A DNA stretch of 64,000 bases from an uncultured Anaerolineae bacterium (GTDB lineage: Bacteria > Chloroflexota > Anaerolineae > J036 > Brachytrichaceae): positions 496,001 through 560,000 of the forward strand of contig CALGMA010000008.1 of NCBI GenBank assembly GCA_937959265.1, read 5' to 3'. Below the pieces are notes generated by a model. The model did not search any database, was not told the DNA's origin, and saw nothing but the letters and a program-made list of their open reading frames with translations. The position numbers and the translations under genes were made by a program. Shown one piece after another: positions 45,756-55,071 of this stretch. Every line of letters starts with the position of its first letter. Within the stretch, counting starts at the first letter, position 1.

Positions 45756-46703
45756 TTAAGTGAATGCCCGCTTCGCGCCTGCGTGCAGAAGTGCTTCGCG
45801 CAACGCTTTGGCATGTGTTACGTCACACGCCAGGGCGATCATGTTGCCGCCGCGCCCGCCGCCGCTCATCTTTGCGCCCAGCGCGCCGGCTGACCGCGCG
45901 GCGTTGCACAGCGCGTCCAGCTCCGGGCACGACACGCCGAGCTGTTGCAACAGCACGTGATTGGCGTTCATGGCGTGACCAAGCTGCTCCAGGTCGCCGC
46001 GCTCCAACGCCTCGCGCGACAAACGCACCAACGAGGCGATTGCGTTGAAGTAGCCCTCGATGCGATCGCGGTCTCGCTCCCATGCAGCGCGCACGTCGCC
46101 GACGGGGATGCGCGTCGGCGTGGCGATGCCTGTGTCGGCGATCACCAGCGGTAGCCCGGCGCCGATCTCTACGTCGAGCAGTTCCGGTGGCTTCCCGCGT
46201 ACGAACCACACCGGCTGTTCGTAGGCGATCACCGTGTTGTCAATGCCGCTGGGCAAGCCGTGATGCAATTGTTCGACTTCGTAGGCCAGCCGGCTCGCTT
46301 CTTCCGGCGGCAGCGCGCAGTCGAAATACGCAGCGATCGCTCGTCCGATCGCAACCGACACCGCTGCACCACTTCCCAGGTTTGCGCCGACCGGGATATC
46401 GGACGTCACAGTCAGCGTGGCGCGGGGCGGTCGTTGGCCGACAAATTCGAACGCAGCCAGCGCCGCGCGCGCCAGCGGGTTGCGAGTCAGGCGCGAGTGA
46501 CGCCATAGCGAGACGGTGACGCCGACGTCGGGCGCAACGATCGTGAAGGCGCGCCGGCCGGGTTCGATCCGCGCGCGGGCGCGTAGCATCGGCAACGGCA
46601 GCGCGATGGCCGGCCGGCCATACACCACGGCGTGTTCGCCGCACAGAATCACTTTGGCGCAAGCGCCCCGTTCTATGGTCGTCGCCTGTTCGATCCCTGC
46701 CAT
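45756..46703 (-). CDS. mvk: mevalonate kinase (GHMP kinase)
   Basis: 315 aa from ATG 46703 (an in-frame GTG at 46724 would add seven residues). GHMP motifs are complete: CAKVILCGEHAVVYGRPAIA at the start, ATP loop SDIPVGANLGSGAAVSVAIG, GLPSGIDNTVIAYE with the catalytic Asp, and C-terminal GAKMSGGGRGGNMIAL. The VILCGEHAVVYG form and length point to mevalonate kinase. It phosphorylates mevalonate in isoprenoid synthesis. Chloroflexota commonly use the mevalonate route; no other pathway gene lies in the window. Confidence 0.9.
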   Translation of the reverse strand: MAGIEQATTIERGACAKVILCGEHAVVYGRPAIALPLPMLRARARIEPGRRAFTIVAPDVGVTVSLWRHSRLTRNPLARAALAAFEFVGQRPPRATLTVTSDIPVGANLGSGAAVSVAIGRAIAAYFDCALPPEEASRLAYEVEQLHHGLPSGIDNTVIAYEQPVWFVRGKPPELLDVEIGAGLPLVIADTGIATPTRIPVGDVRAAWERDRDRIEGYFNAIASLVRLSREALERGDLEQLGHAMNANHVLLQQLGVSCPELDALCNAARSAGALGAKMSGGGRGGNMIALACDVTHAKALREALLHAGAKRAFT

Positions 46704-46801
46704 CGGGTGATCAGCTCTTTCCACAATTTTGCCACCTCGCGAATGTACACAGCTTCTGTTCCTTGTAGATTTCCCCGCTCCCCGCTACACTTTTCCAGGT
46801 G

Positions 46802-47296
46802 ATGAATCGTAGATCTTTTCTCGCCGGCCTCGTCGCGGGCAGCCTTGGCGTGTTGGCTGCTCCGGCAAGCGCAGTCTTCGCCGCGCAGGGCACCCCCGGC
46901 GATAAGATCATCAAAGGGCGCGGCCGTGAAATCTTCGTCAGCATCAGCCGGCAGCGGCTGTGGGCGTACGAGGACGGCAACGTGGTCATGACCTTCCTCA
47001 TCAGCAGCGGCGAGCCGAAGCGCGGCACGCGCCAGGGCAATTTCCGCGTGCAGAGTAAGATCCCCGAAGCCTGGTCGAACGTATGGCAACTGCGCATGCC
47101 GTACTGGATGGGCATATACAGCGTCGGGGCGATCGAGAACGGCATCCATGCAATGCCGATGCGCAAGAACGGCGCCTTGGTACGGTGGCCGGTCGGCTAC
47201 CCGGCGTCGTTCGGGTGCGTAGTCGCCACTGCCGGTGATGCAGCTGCACTGTATCGTTGGGCACCGCTGGGTACACCCGTGTATATTCGGCGGTAG
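46802..47296 (+). CDS. L,D-transpeptidase (YkuD), Tat-exported, atypical active site
   Basis: 164 aa from ATG 46802 (a GTG lies 3 nt earlier). The N-terminus MNRRSFLAGLVAGSLGVLAAPASAVFA is a Tat-type signal. The YkuD domain begins IFVSISRQRLWAYEDGN; MPYWMGIYSVGAIENGIHAMP precedes the nucleophile motif FGCVVAT. In canonical enzymes this reads SHGCxR; here it is ASFGCVVAT, with Phe for His and no Arg, but the Cys is kept. It would cross-link peptidoglycan. TACACT (46786-46791) lies 10 nt before the ATG. Divergent from mevalonate kinase. Confidence 0.83.
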   Translation: MNRRSFLAGLVAGSLGVLAAPASAVFAAQGTPGDKIIKGRGREIFVSISRQRLWAYEDGNVVMTFLISSGEPKRGTRQGNFRVQSKIPEAWSNVWQLRMPYWMGIYSVGAIENGIHAMPMRKNGALVRWPVGYPASFGCVVATAGDAAALYRWAPLGTPVYIRR

Positions 47297-47343
47297 TCAT
47301 TAATCATTTTCATCGAATCGTCAGGTCATCAAGGTCGGTGGTC

Positions 47344-48036
47344 ATGGCAACATTCATCCGACGAATGCTAAGTATCCTGGTCGCGCTGCTAATCGGCGGG
47401 AGTGTGTATCCTGCTGCGCTTGCAGCGCCGCCTGCCGGCTCGATCGGCGACCAGCTCACCTACACTTTCGAGAAGGGTGATAGCCTGCCGGCGATCGCCG
47501 AGCAGTTTGGGGTGAGCCTAAAGGCGCTGCGTCGAGCGAACGGCCTGGCTAACAATCGCGTCATCCCCGGCACCGTGCTTACGATTCCCACTGCGTCGGG
47601 TGTCGTGTCTCCGTGGATTGCATCGAAGATTGACCCGCAGCCGGGTGACGGCAAGGTGATCTATGTCAGCCTGAGCCAGCAGCGCATGTGGGCATACGAT
47701 GGCGATCAACTGGCCTTCGAGTTCCTCGTCAGCACCGGCCTCCCCACCGAGGAGCACCCCAACCGCGACACCAAGCCTGGCGTCTTTCGCATCAAGACAA
47801 AGATGCCCATGGCGCGCGCCAATTTGTGGAATCTGGATATGCCGTATTGGATGGGCATCTATGATGCCGGCAGCATCGAGAACGGCATCCATGCCATGCC
47901 CTCGCGTAACGGCCGGCTGGTGAATTGGCGCGTCGGTGCGCGCGGCTCGTTTGGCTGCGTCGTGCTCAATATCCCCGACGCCGCCAGGTTATATCGCTGG
48001 GCGCCGCTGGGCACGCTGGTCGTCATCCGACCCTGA
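47344..48036 (+). CDS. LysM + L,D-transpeptidase (YkuD), atypical active site
   Basis: 230 aa from ATG 47344; the frame is open earlier but only from here does a signal peptide appear (MATFIRRMLSILVALLIGG...AALAAPP). A LysM domain (YTFEKGDSLPAIAEQFGV) precedes the YkuD domain (VIYVSLSQQRMWAYDGDQLAFEFLV), which shares MPYWMGIYDAGSIENGIHAMP and SFGCVVLN with the preceding gene, again with Phe in place of the usual His. The two are close paralogues. LysM should hold the enzyme on peptidoglycan. Confidence 0.84.
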   Translation: MATFIRRMLSILVALLIGGSVYPAALAAPPAGSIGDQLTYTFEKGDSLPAIAEQFGVSLKALRRANGLANNRVIPGTVLTIPTASGVVSPWIASKIDPQPGDGKVIYVSLSQQRMWAYDGDQLAFEFLVSTGLPTEEHPNRDTKPGVFRIKTKMPMARANLWNLDMPYWMGIYDAGSIENGIHAMPSRNGRLVNWRVGARGSFGCVVLNIPDAARLYRWAPLGTLVVIRP

Positions 48037-48047
48037 CGACAACCGGT

Positions 48048-48797
48048 GTGATCCTCTTTGTCTCGCCGCACCTCGACGACGTCGCCTTGTCCTGCGGCGG
48101 TTTGGTCTATCGCCTCACGTCTGCCGATCAGTCGGTCACCATCGCAACAGTATGCACGGCGGATCGTCCGGCCGATTGGCCGTTGTCGGAGGCCGCGCGA
48201 CATGAACATCAGCAATGGCAACTCGGCGACCAGCCTTACCAGGGCCGCCGCGCCGAGGATGCGCGCGCCTGTCGCCTGTTAGGGGCAACGCCGGCCCACC
48301 TCGACTTGCTCGACGCCATTTATCGCCAGGACGCACACGGCGCGCCGCTCTACACAAATGACTTCATCGGCGGCGCGGTTCATCCTTATGACTGGCAGGC
48401 GCAGCTCCCTCAAGCGCGAACGGCGCTGGCGCCGCTCGTTCAGGCTGCGACGCAGGTCTATTGCCCGTTGGCCATCGGCGGGCATGTTGATCACGTCATC
48501 GTCCGCCGCGCCGTCGAATCGCTGGCCGGCCGATCCGCCATCCGCTACTACGAAGACTTCCCTTATGCGGACAAACTGGATCAATTCAACCCGCCGCGGG
48601 GATGTGCGTTTGAGCAGATTGCGTTAACCGTACGTGAAGTGGACGCGCGCATTCGCGCCATCGCGTGCTATGGATCGCAGTTGTCCGCCGTGTTCGGGTC
48701 GGCTGCGGCGATGCCGGAGCGCGTGCGCGGCTACGTATCGCGGGTGGGCGGCGAACGTTACTGGTTCGTCGTTGATTCGACCGGTGCAGGTAAGTAG
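48048..48797 (+). CDS. PIG-L family deacetylase
   Basis: 249 aa from GTG 48048, where the conserved fold starts directly (VILFVSPHLDDVALSCGG). PHLDD supplies His-Asp-Asp and GGHVDHVIVRRAVE the late His of the zinc site in LmbE/PIG-L enzymes. These remove an acetyl group from N-acetylglucosamine-containing substrates such as mycothiol or bacillithiol precursors or glycolipids; the substrate is not assigned. It follows the transpeptidase with an 11-bp gap, in a run of envelope genes. Confidence 0.82.
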   Translation: MILFVSPHLDDVALSCGGLVYRLTSADQSVTIATVCTADRPADWPLSEAARHEHQQWQLGDQPYQGRRAEDARACRLLGATPAHLDLLDAIYRQDAHGAPLYTNDFIGGAVHPYDWQAQLPQARTALAPLVQAATQVYCPLAIGGHVDHVIVRRAVESLAGRSAIRYYEDFPYADKLDQFNPPRGCAFEQIALTVREVDARIRAIACYGSQLSAVFGSAAAMPERVRGYVSRVGGERYWFVVDSTGAGK

Positions 48798-48808
48798 CAT
48801 AGAGGGTG

Positions 48809-49855
48809 ATGCTCATTTCGCGTCGCAGGCTTCTGAAGCTGACCGGCAGCGTGGCTGCGGCGATGGCCGCGCTGCCGTTGACCAACCTCACGCATCTGTT
48901 CGCCCATCGGATTGACTTGGAGATCGAAAATGAGCCGGAGCCGGATGCGCCGCCGGCGCCGCTGGGGCGTGTGGCAAACTGGAAGGTAGATATCCGCACC
49001 GCGCCGCAGACGCGCGCCCGGCTTGTTCGCTCGGCCAGGCACGACGAGGTGTTGCGGCTCTACGCCCAGGTGACCGGCGACGCCGTGATGCCCCACAATG
49101 ACATCTGGTACAAGACCGATGATGGCTACGTCTATTCGTCCTGGGTGCAGCCGGTGAACGACATCGAGAATCCGCCAGAGCCGACGCGTGCCGAGGAGAA
49201 GTTCTGGGGCGAGATCACCGTGCCGTTCAGTGATGCACGCGTCGCGCCGGAGGCCAACGCGCAGCGATTCGCGCGCCTGTATTACACCGGCGTCTTCCGC
49301 GTGATTGCAGCTGTCCAGGATGCAGGCGGCGAATGGTGGTATCGCCTGCAGGACGGGGTGACCTTCAGCCCAGGGCCGTATGTGCCCGCCGCGCACATCC
49401 GTCGCTTCGACCCTGCCGAGCTGACCCCACTCTCGCCGAGCACCGAAAACAAGCGCATCGTGATTGACTTGAACAAGCAGCTCATGACGGCCTATGAGGG
49501 TGAGACGCCGTTGCTCGTCTCGCGCACGGCGACCGGCTTCGGCCCTTTTCAGACGCCTAAAGGCCAATACCGCATCATCCGCAAACGCGCCACATCACGC
49601 ATGATCGGCGGGGCGGGCACAGACTACTACGATCTACCCGGCGTGCCTTTCCCCAGCTACTTCACGCGAAGTGCGATCGCCATTCACGGCGCGTATTGGC
49701 ACAACGACTTCGGCCGGCGGCGCAGCCACGGTTGCGTCAACGTGCCGGCGCCGGTAGCGCTGTGGGTGTGGCGCTGGACGACGCCGGCGCAGCCCTACGA
49801 CATGGTCGAGATTCGTACGCAGGACCCAACGGCCACGCCGGTGTTCGTGATCTAA
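48809..49855 (+). CDS. L,D-transpeptidase (YkuD) with Tat signal
   Basis: 348 aa from ATG 48809 (GTG 48806 possible). N-terminus MLISRRRLLKLTGSVAAAMAAL is a good Tat signal. The middle part has an SH3-like repeat region (WKVDIRTAPQTRARLVRSAR). The C-terminal YkuD domain (KRIVIDLNKQLMTAYEGETPL) has the canonical motif AIHGAYWHNDFGRRRSHGCVNVP with His, Ser-His-Gly-Cys and the Arg replaced by Asn. Unlike its two neighbours this one has the standard active site. It probably forms 3-3 or protein-peptidoglycan cross-links outside the membrane. Confidence 0.88.
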   Translation: MLISRRRLLKLTGSVAAAMAALPLTNLTHLFAHRIDLEIENEPEPDAPPAPLGRVANWKVDIRTAPQTRARLVRSARHDEVLRLYAQVTGDAVMPHNDIWYKTDDGYVYSSWVQPVNDIENPPEPTRAEEKFWGEITVPFSDARVAPEANAQRFARLYYTGVFRVIAAVQDAGGEWWYRLQDGVTFSPGPYVPAAHIRRFDPAELTPLSPSTENKRIVIDLNKQLMTAYEGETPLLVSRTATGFGPFQTPKGQYRIIRKRATSRMIGGAGTDYYDLPGVPFPSYFTRSAIAIHGAYWHNDFGRRRSHGCVNVPAPVALWVWRWTTPAQPYDMVEIRTQDPTATPVFVI

Positions 49856-49860
49856 ACGAA

Positions 49861-49895
49861 TGAGGTGGACAAAAGCATCGCTTTCACCCACCTCA
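49861..49895. terminator. bidirectional stem-loop between L,D-transpeptidase and tRNA-His
   Basis: TGAGGTGG (49861-49868) pairs with CCACCTCA (49888-49895), with an inner AAAGC/GCTTT helix around an ATC loop. Located between two convergent genes. It lacks a long T-run on the plus side, so efficiency is uncertain. Confidence 0.5.
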
Positions 49896-49909
49896 CCCGT
49901 CTTCTATAG

Positions 49910-49982
49910 GGTGCCTAGACGGTCTCGAACCCTCAACCTCCTGAGCCACAGTCAGGCGCTCTGCCATTGAGCTATAGGCACC
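49910..49982 (-). tRNA. tRNA-His (GTG)
   Basis: 73 nt, minus strand, including the extra G-1 paired to C73 that identifies tRNA-His. Acceptor GGTGCCTA/TAGGCACC (8 bp), D-stem GCTC/GAGC, anticodon stem CCTGA/TCAGG with loop CTGTGGC (anticodon GTG), variable AGGTT, T-arm GAGGG/CCGTC around TTCGAGA. The T-stem has one G-G mismatch (position 51-63); the rest is perfect. CCA is not encoded. Confidence 0.95.
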
Positions 49983-50118
49983 GCGTTGCGAGCAGAATTC
50001 TAGCACATCCCCGCTGCAATGCAGGACTGTGTCGAAGCACTCTCGGCCATTTCAACCGACTGCGAAGACGCGGGTCATCAGGCACGATTGGTTGCCCGTA
50101 CGCCTTCGCGGTTGTGCG

Positions 50119-52698
50119 TTACTCCAACACCAACATCCCATTGCGGGCATCCACGCGCACTGTGTCCCCCTCACGGTAGCGGCCTTCCAGGATGGCCATC
50201 GAGAGCGGGTCCTGTAGCTCGTGCTGGATGGCGCGCTTGAGCAGCCGGGCGCCAAAGGCCGGGTCATAGCCTACTCGTGCTAGGTGGCGCTTTGCCGATG
50301 GCGTCAGCTCCAGCGACAGCTTGCGTTCGGCCAGCAGCTTGCGCAGCCGGTTGAGCTGGATGTCCACAATTTGCTCGATGTGCCGCTCGTCCAGTGGATG
50401 AAAGATCACGATCTCATCAATCCGGTTCAGGAACTCCGGTCGGAAGAAGCGTTGCAGGCGGCGCACGATCTCGTCGCGGCTGAGGCGCTCCAAGTCTTCG
50501 CCGGCTAGCAGGTTGCTGGTCATGATCACGACCGTGTTGCGGAAGTCCACCGTGCGGCCTTGGCCATCGGTCAGCCGGCCGTCATCCAGCAATTGCAACA
50601 GCACATTGAAGACTTCCGGGTGGGCCTTTTCGATTTCGTCGAACAGCACCACGGCGTAGGGCCGGCGGCGCACGACCTCGGTGAGCTGGCCGCCCTCCTC
50701 GTAGCCCACGTAGCCTGGCGGCGCGCCGATCAGCCGGCTGACGGTGTGTTTCTCCTGATACTCGCTCATGTCAATCCGCACCATCGCCCGCTCATCGTCG
50801 AACAGGAACTCAGCCAGCGCCTTGGCGGTTTCGGTCTTGCCCACGCCGGTGGGGCCGAGGACGATGAATGAGCCGATGGGGCGGTTGGGGTCTTGCAGGC
50901 CGGCGCGCGCGCGGCGCACAGCGTTGCTCACCGCGCGTAGCCCATCGTCCTGGCCCACCACGCGCTCGCGCAGGCGTTCCTCCATCTTCACCAGCTTGTG
51001 CAACTCGCCTTCCAGCAGTTTGGTGACTGGAATGCCCGTCCAGCGCGAGACCACGGCGGCGACTTCGTCTGGGCCGACTTCTTCTTTGAGCAGCGGGTTG
51101 CCCCTTTGCAGCTCGGCCAGGCGGGCTTGCGCTTGCTTGAGATTGGCTTCAAGCTCGCGCAAGCGGCCATAGCGCAGCTCAGCCGCCTTGGCCAGGTCGG
51201 CGTCGCGCTCGGCCTGCTCGATCTGCACGTTGGTGTGCTCGATCTGTTCGCGGATGGTGCGCACTTCCTGGATGGCGGCTTTCTCCTGCTCCCATTGCGC
51301 ACGCAGCGCGTTGCTCTTTTCCCGCTCGCTGGCGATCTCCGCTTCAATCCGGGCCAGGCGCTCCTTGCTCGCTTCGTCGGTTTCCTTCTTCAGCGCCTCG
51401 CGCTCGATCTCCAGTTGGAGAATCCTGCGGTCAATCTCGTCCAGCGCAGTGGGCTTGGAATCAATTTCCATCTTCACCCGGCTGGCGGCTTCGTCAATCA
51501 GGTCAATGGCCTTGTCCGGCAACTGGCGGTCGCTGATGTAGCGCGCGCTGAGCGTAGCCGCAGCGATGACCGCGGCATCCTGGATGCGCACGCCGTGGTG
51601 GATTTCGTAGCGCTCCTTCAAGCCGCGCAGGATGCTGATGGTGTCTTCGACGCTCGGCTCATCCACGAACACCGGCTGGAAGCGCCGCTCCAGCGCGGCA
51701 TCCTTCTCGATGTGTTTGCGGTACTCGTCGAGTGTGGTTGCGCCGATGCAGTGCAGCTCGCCGCGCGCCAGCATCGGCTTGAGCAGGTTGCCGGCGTCCA
51801 TCGCGCCTTCAGCCTTGCCTGCGCCGACGACGGTGTGCAGCTCGTCAATGAACAGGATGATCTTGCCGTTAGAGGCGGTAACCTCCTTCAGCACGGCCTT
51901 CAGGCGTTCTTCGAACTCGCCGCGGTATTTGGCACCGGCGATCAGCGCGCCCATGTCCAGCGCGATGATGCGCTTGTCCTTCAGGCCTTCCGGCACGTCG
52001 CGCCGCACGATGCGCTGCGCCAGCCCCTCGGCAATGGCGGTTTTGCCCACGCCCGGTTCGCCGATCAACACCGGGTTGTTCTTGGTGCGCCGGCTGAGGA
52101 TCTGGATCACGCGGCGGATCTCCTCATCACGACCGATCACTGGGTCGAGCTTGCCCTGCTGCGCGAGCTGGGTCAGGTCGCGGCCGTATTTCTCCAGCGC
52201 CTGGTAGGTGGCTTCGGGATTTTGGGAAGTGACGCGCTGGCTGCCGCGCACCTGCACCAGCGCACGCAAGATCGCGTCGCGCGTAATGCCGTTGGCGTTG
52301 AGGATCTGCGTGGCGGCCGGCGCGCGGCCGGTGCGTACTACCGTTGGGTCGGCCATGGCCAGCAGCAAGTGCTCGGTGCTCACGAAGTCATCGCGCATCT
52401 GCCTGGCCTCGGCCTCGGCGCGGTCGGTCAACAGGCTGACTTCGCGCGAGAGGCGCACCTCGCCTACGGCGCCGCTTACCTTTGGCTTATTGCGCAGCTC
52501 GCGCTCCACCAGGTCGGTGATGCGCGCCGGATTGGCGCCGGTGGCCTGGATGATCGGCGGGACGATCCCCCCATCCTGTTGCAACAAAGCAAGCAGCAGA
52601 TGCTCCGGCTCAATGTTCTGCTGGCCGTACTCCTGCGCCAGCGATTGCGCGCTGAGCAGCGCCTCCTGCGCCTTCTCGGTGTATTGATTCAGATTCAT
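50119..52698 (-). CDS. clpB: ATP-dependent chaperone ClpB
   Basis: 859 aa, full length. N-terminal Clp repeats ([21 protein letters not shown]), first AAA domain with [17 protein letters not shown] and [12 protein letters not shown], a coiled middle M-domain rich in Glu/Arg (about 400-530), and second AAA domain with [32 protein letters not shown] and [11 protein letters not shown]. ClpB resolves protein aggregates with DnaK. A Shine-Dalgarno GGGAAGG lies 4 nt before the ATG. No CIRCE or HAIR operator is recognisable upstream; the 168-bp divergent gap to the next gene holds that gene's -10 box. Confidence 0.97.
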   Translation of the reverse strand: MNLNQYTEKAQEALLSAQSLAQEYGQQNIEPEHLLLALLQQDGGIVPPIIQATGANPARITDLVERELRNKPKVSGAVGEVRLSREVSLLTDRAEAEARQMRDDFVSTEHLLLAMADPTVVRTGRAPAATQILNANGITRDAILRALVQVRGSQRVTSQNPEATYQALEKYGRDLTQLAQQGKLDPVIGRDEEIRRVIQILSRRTKNNPVLIGEPGVGKTAIAEGLAQRIVRRDVPEGLKDKRIIALDMGALIAGAKYRGEFEERLKAVLKEVTASNGKIILFIDELHTVVGAGKAEGAMDAGNLLKPMLARGELHCIGATTLDEYRKHIEKDAALERRFQPVFVDEPSVEDTISILRGLKERYEIHHGVRIQDAAVIAAATLSARYISDRQLPDKAIDLIDEAASRVKMEIDSKPTALDEIDRRILQLEIEREALKKETDEASKERLARIEAEIASEREKSNALRAQWEQEKAAIQEVRTIREQIEHTNVQIEQAERDADLAKAAELRYGRLRELEANLKQAQARLAELQRGNPLLKEEVGPDEVAAVVSRWTGIPVTKLLEGELHKLVKMEERLRERVVGQDDGLRAVSNAVRRARAGLQDPNRPIGSFIVLGPTGVGKTETAKALAEFLFDDERAMVRIDMSEYQEKHTVSRLIGAPPGYVGYEEGGQLTEVVRRRPYAVVLFDEIEKAHPEVFNVLLQLLDDGRLTDGQGRTVDFRNTVVIMTSNLLAGEDLERLSRDEIVRRLQRFFRPEFLNRIDEIVIFHPLDERHIEQIVDIQLNRLRKLLAERKLSLELTPSAKRHLARVGYDPAFGARLLKRAIQHELQDPLSMAILEGRYREGDTVRVDARNGMLVLE

Positions 52699-52854
52699 GA
52701 TGCCTTCCCTTCTAACGAAACAGCGGACGCAATCGCGCTCGCCGTAAGAATTTCAATCTCGTCACGTCATCATAAATCTGCGCGTCAGAGCGACGTTGGA
52801 GCGTCGCTAGCGATTCATTTGTGCGTCGGTGTTTGCGCAGCGTGCGACACGCCT

Positions 52855-52860
52855 TACAAT
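52855..52860 (+). promoter_or_regulatory. TACAAT -10 box, leaderless start of SH3 lipoprotein
   Basis: TACAAT ends 6 nt before ATG 52867, exactly the distance for transcription to start at the A of ATG. No Shine-Dalgarno motif precedes it. Confidence 0.5.
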
Positions 52861-52866
52861 GGCCGA

Positions 52867-53940
52867 ATGTCCAACCATTGGAAGCAAGATATGCGAACAC
52901 GGCTCGCGCATCTCGCTCGGCTGACCTGCCTGGCGTCGCTGATTCTCGCCGCTTGTGCATCGGGCGGAAGCGCTGATCCGTCGAGCGATACGGCCAGCAG
53001 GATTCTGACGGTGGTCGCTACGCGCGCGACGGCTACCCGGGTGACAACCACGCGCGCCGCGGCATCTTCGGCGATGTCCTCACCGACTGCATCGGCTTCA
53101 CCAACCCCGGCCGAGCCGACGGCAACGCCGCTGCCACCGATGGTCTTCGCGCGTTGCATTGTGCGTGCCGAATCGCCCATGCTCCGGGAGCCGGGGGATG
53201 CCGCCCAGGTCACTGCCCCACTGCGGTCGAGTGACATCGTCACTGCCTACGGTCGGACGGCAGACGGGCAATGGATCCTCATCTGGAATCAGGAGATCGC
53301 TTTTGGCTGGATCCCATCCGGCGTGCTGGGCTGCAGCGCGCCGTTCGAGGACTTGCGGCCTACCGAGCCGGATGTTTTGCTCACCCCTTGGCCAACGGTC
53401 ACGCCGCCTGCGCTGATGGCAGGCGTGAAAACGGCCACACCGGCAAGTGTCGCTGCTGCTATGACGGAGACGCCCACGCCAGTTGTGACGCAGACTCCTG
53501 AGCCGGCGGCGACCGAGACGCTGCCTACCGTGACCGGAACGAGTACATCTATCCCGGCAGCGACCGAGCCACCCGTAACCGTGACCGTGACTATAACGCC
53601 GCTTGTCCTCACGCCGGAGGCAACTGCGGCGGCTGCAACCGCGCCGGCACCCGAAACGGCGACCCCAACCGTGACCTTCACAGCGACCGAGTCGCCGGTT
53701 GAACCGCTGGCTTGCATCGTCGCGATCAACCGGGCGTTGAACCTGCGCGCCGGCCCGGATCGCACCACCCGGTTGCTCGGCCAACTGCGCCCTGGCGCAA
53801 AGTTCTATGCCACCGGGCGCAACACCGACGCTACTTGGCTCTACGGCGCGACCACGCGCGGTGACTTCGGCTGGGTGATCGCTTCTGCCGTGCGGTGCGA
53901 TAGCGACCCCGGTGGGTTGCCGGTCGTGAACGGTAGCTGA
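52867..53940 (+). CDS. SH3-domain lipoprotein with Thr/Pro-rich linker
   Basis: 357 aa from ATG 52867; an in-frame ATG at 52891 (MRTRLAHLARLTCLASLILAACASG) gives the cleaner lipoprotein signal. A first bacterial SH3-like domain lies around residues 95-155 (IVRAESPMLREPGDAAQVTAPL, GRTADGQWILIW, GWIPSGVLGC), then a Thr/Ala/Pro-rich linker (~165-285) and a second SH3-like domain (ALNLRAGPDRTTRLLGQL, GATTRGDFGWVIASAVRC). Such proteins bind the cell wall or envelope partners. Its last 100 bp overlap, on the other strand, the end of the adjacent membrane-protein gene. Confidence 0.78.
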   Translation: MSNHWKQDMRTRLAHLARLTCLASLILAACASGGSADPSSDTASRILTVVATRATATRVTTTRAAASSAMSSPTASASPTPAEPTATPLPPMVFARCIVRAESPMLREPGDAAQVTAPLRSSDIVTAYGRTADGQWILIWNQEIAFGWIPSGVLGCSAPFEDLRPTEPDVLLTPWPTVTPPALMAGVKTATPASVAAAMTETPTPVVTQTPEPAATETLPTVTGTSTSIPAATEPPVTVTVTITPLVLTPEATAAAATAPAPETATPTVTFTATESPVEPLACIVAINRALNLRAGPDRTTRLLGQLRPGAKFYATGRNTDATWLYGATTRGDFGWVIASAVRCDSDPGGLPVVNGS

Positions 53941-55061
53941 CGATCGTTTGACAAGGCCAGGTACATCCGCGCCTCGAAGATCAGGCTGAACGGGATGGTG
54001 AACGCGCTGATCAGCGCCGCGCCGATGCCGTAGGCTGAAATATTGACCGGGTACGGCCAGTAGGCGCGCACCTCGCTCACCATGAGCGGAACTACAACGC
54101 CCTGATGCAGGGTGGTGGGCAGCGTCAGGCCGGCTACAAATAAGACGATCACGGCCAGCCGGATGCTCCAGCGCCACGCGGCGATGCGCCAGAAGCGCGA
54201 CAGGCTCAGGCTCAGCGTCGGCGCCAGCCATTGCAGGACGCCGCTCTGTAGCGCGTGCATGATGCACGCGGTGCGCATACACAGCAGCGCTTCGGTCACG
54301 AACGCGAGCAATGTGCCACCGAGGCCGGCAAGCAGCAACGAGGCGGGCAACTGAACTGTTGAAGGCTGAGAGAGCACCCAGCCTAGCGAACTGCCGCTTT
54401 GGCGGGCGAGGTGGAAGCGCGTCGCTGAATACAGCTCCGTGAAAGGTGAGCCTGGATCGGGCGGCAACTGCGCGATTGCCCGCACTAAGGTCATGTTCAG
54501 GATGCTGTTGGCGTCGCGGCGCACCCAACGGTAGTTGGAGACGTCCAGGCGCGCCTCGCGCAGCATCCACGTGATGCCAACCAGGCTGACCGTGATGAGC
54601 GCGCCGTAGAGCAGGCTGCTGGCCAGCAACGGTTGCCAGCGCCGCAGCGCTGCGCCGAAAGCTGCGCGTAGGATCGCTTCCACGCATGCTGGCGCATCTG
54701 TACATGCTGGCATGTGCAACGCGATCCAGGTGATCGCGCCGCGACCGACGAGAAAAGTGAACGCACCAACTGTAGCCTGGATCTGCATCTGCAAGTAAAA
54801 CGTGCTCGTGACCAGCGCGAAATAGCTGTTCTGGGCTGCCATGCCGCGCAGCATAAGCGTGGCGTATATGAGTGAGCCGGCAATGCCTGCGCCGGCGAAG
54901 CACAACAGGCTGCACGCCAAGATAGGCAAAGGATAGCGCGTGAAGACGGCGAAGGTTGATTGCAGCACTGTGCCGAAGCTGGTGCTCGACTGGATGCAAG
55001 TAGCGGCTGCGCGTTCGCGCTCCCCATCCAGCGAAAGCGTGCCGTGGATCACCTGCTGCAT
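53841..55061 (-). CDS. polytopic membrane protein, tandem paralogue B
   Basis: 406 aa, unknown function. Hydrophobic segments at about 45-70, 95-120, 150-175, 255-280, 300-325 and 340-365 suggest six helices. Conserved with its neighbour: CFAGAGIAGSLIYATLM, GAFTFLVGRGAITWIALHMP, LREARLDVSN and the C-terminal ISAFTIPFSLIFEARMYLAL. The last ~35 residues are polar and antisense to the SH3 gene, probably because the original stop was lost. It starts 10 nt after the paralogue's stop, so they are co-transcribed. The pattern resembles GDPD-type membrane domains but I cannot assign a family. Confidence 0.7.
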   Translation of the reverse strand: MQQVIHGTLSLDGERERAAATCIQSSTSFGTVLQSTFAVFTRYPLPILACSLLCFAGAGIAGSLIYATLMLRGMAAQNSYFALVTSTFYLQMQIQATVGAFTFLVGRGAITWIALHMPACTDAPACVEAILRAAFGAALRRWQPLLASSLLYGALITVSLVGITWMLREARLDVSNYRWVRRDANSILNMTLVRAIAQLPPDPGSPFTELYSATRFHLARQSGSSLGWVLSQPSTVQLPASLLLAGLGGTLLAFVTEALLCMRTACIMHALQSGVLQWLAPTLSLSLSRFWRIAAWRWSIRLAVIVLFVAGLTLPTTLHQGVVVPLMVSEVRAYWPYPVNISAYGIGAALISAFTIPFSLIFEARMYLALSNDRQLPFTTGNPPGSLSHRTAEAITQPKSPRVVAP

Positions 55062-55071
55062 AGAATACCTA

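Noticed and set aside
50998-52866. Long N-terminal extension of the SH3 lipoprotein frame
   Set aside because: The extension is antisense to clpB. The lipoprotein signal and -10 box mark the true start near 52867.
53098-54999. 633-aa open frame on the minus strand
   Set aside because: Mostly in another frame of the membrane-protein B gene and antisense to the SH3 gene; low-complexity Arg/Gly/Cys ending and no family motif. Membrane protein B (53841-55061) shares clear motifs with its neighbour.
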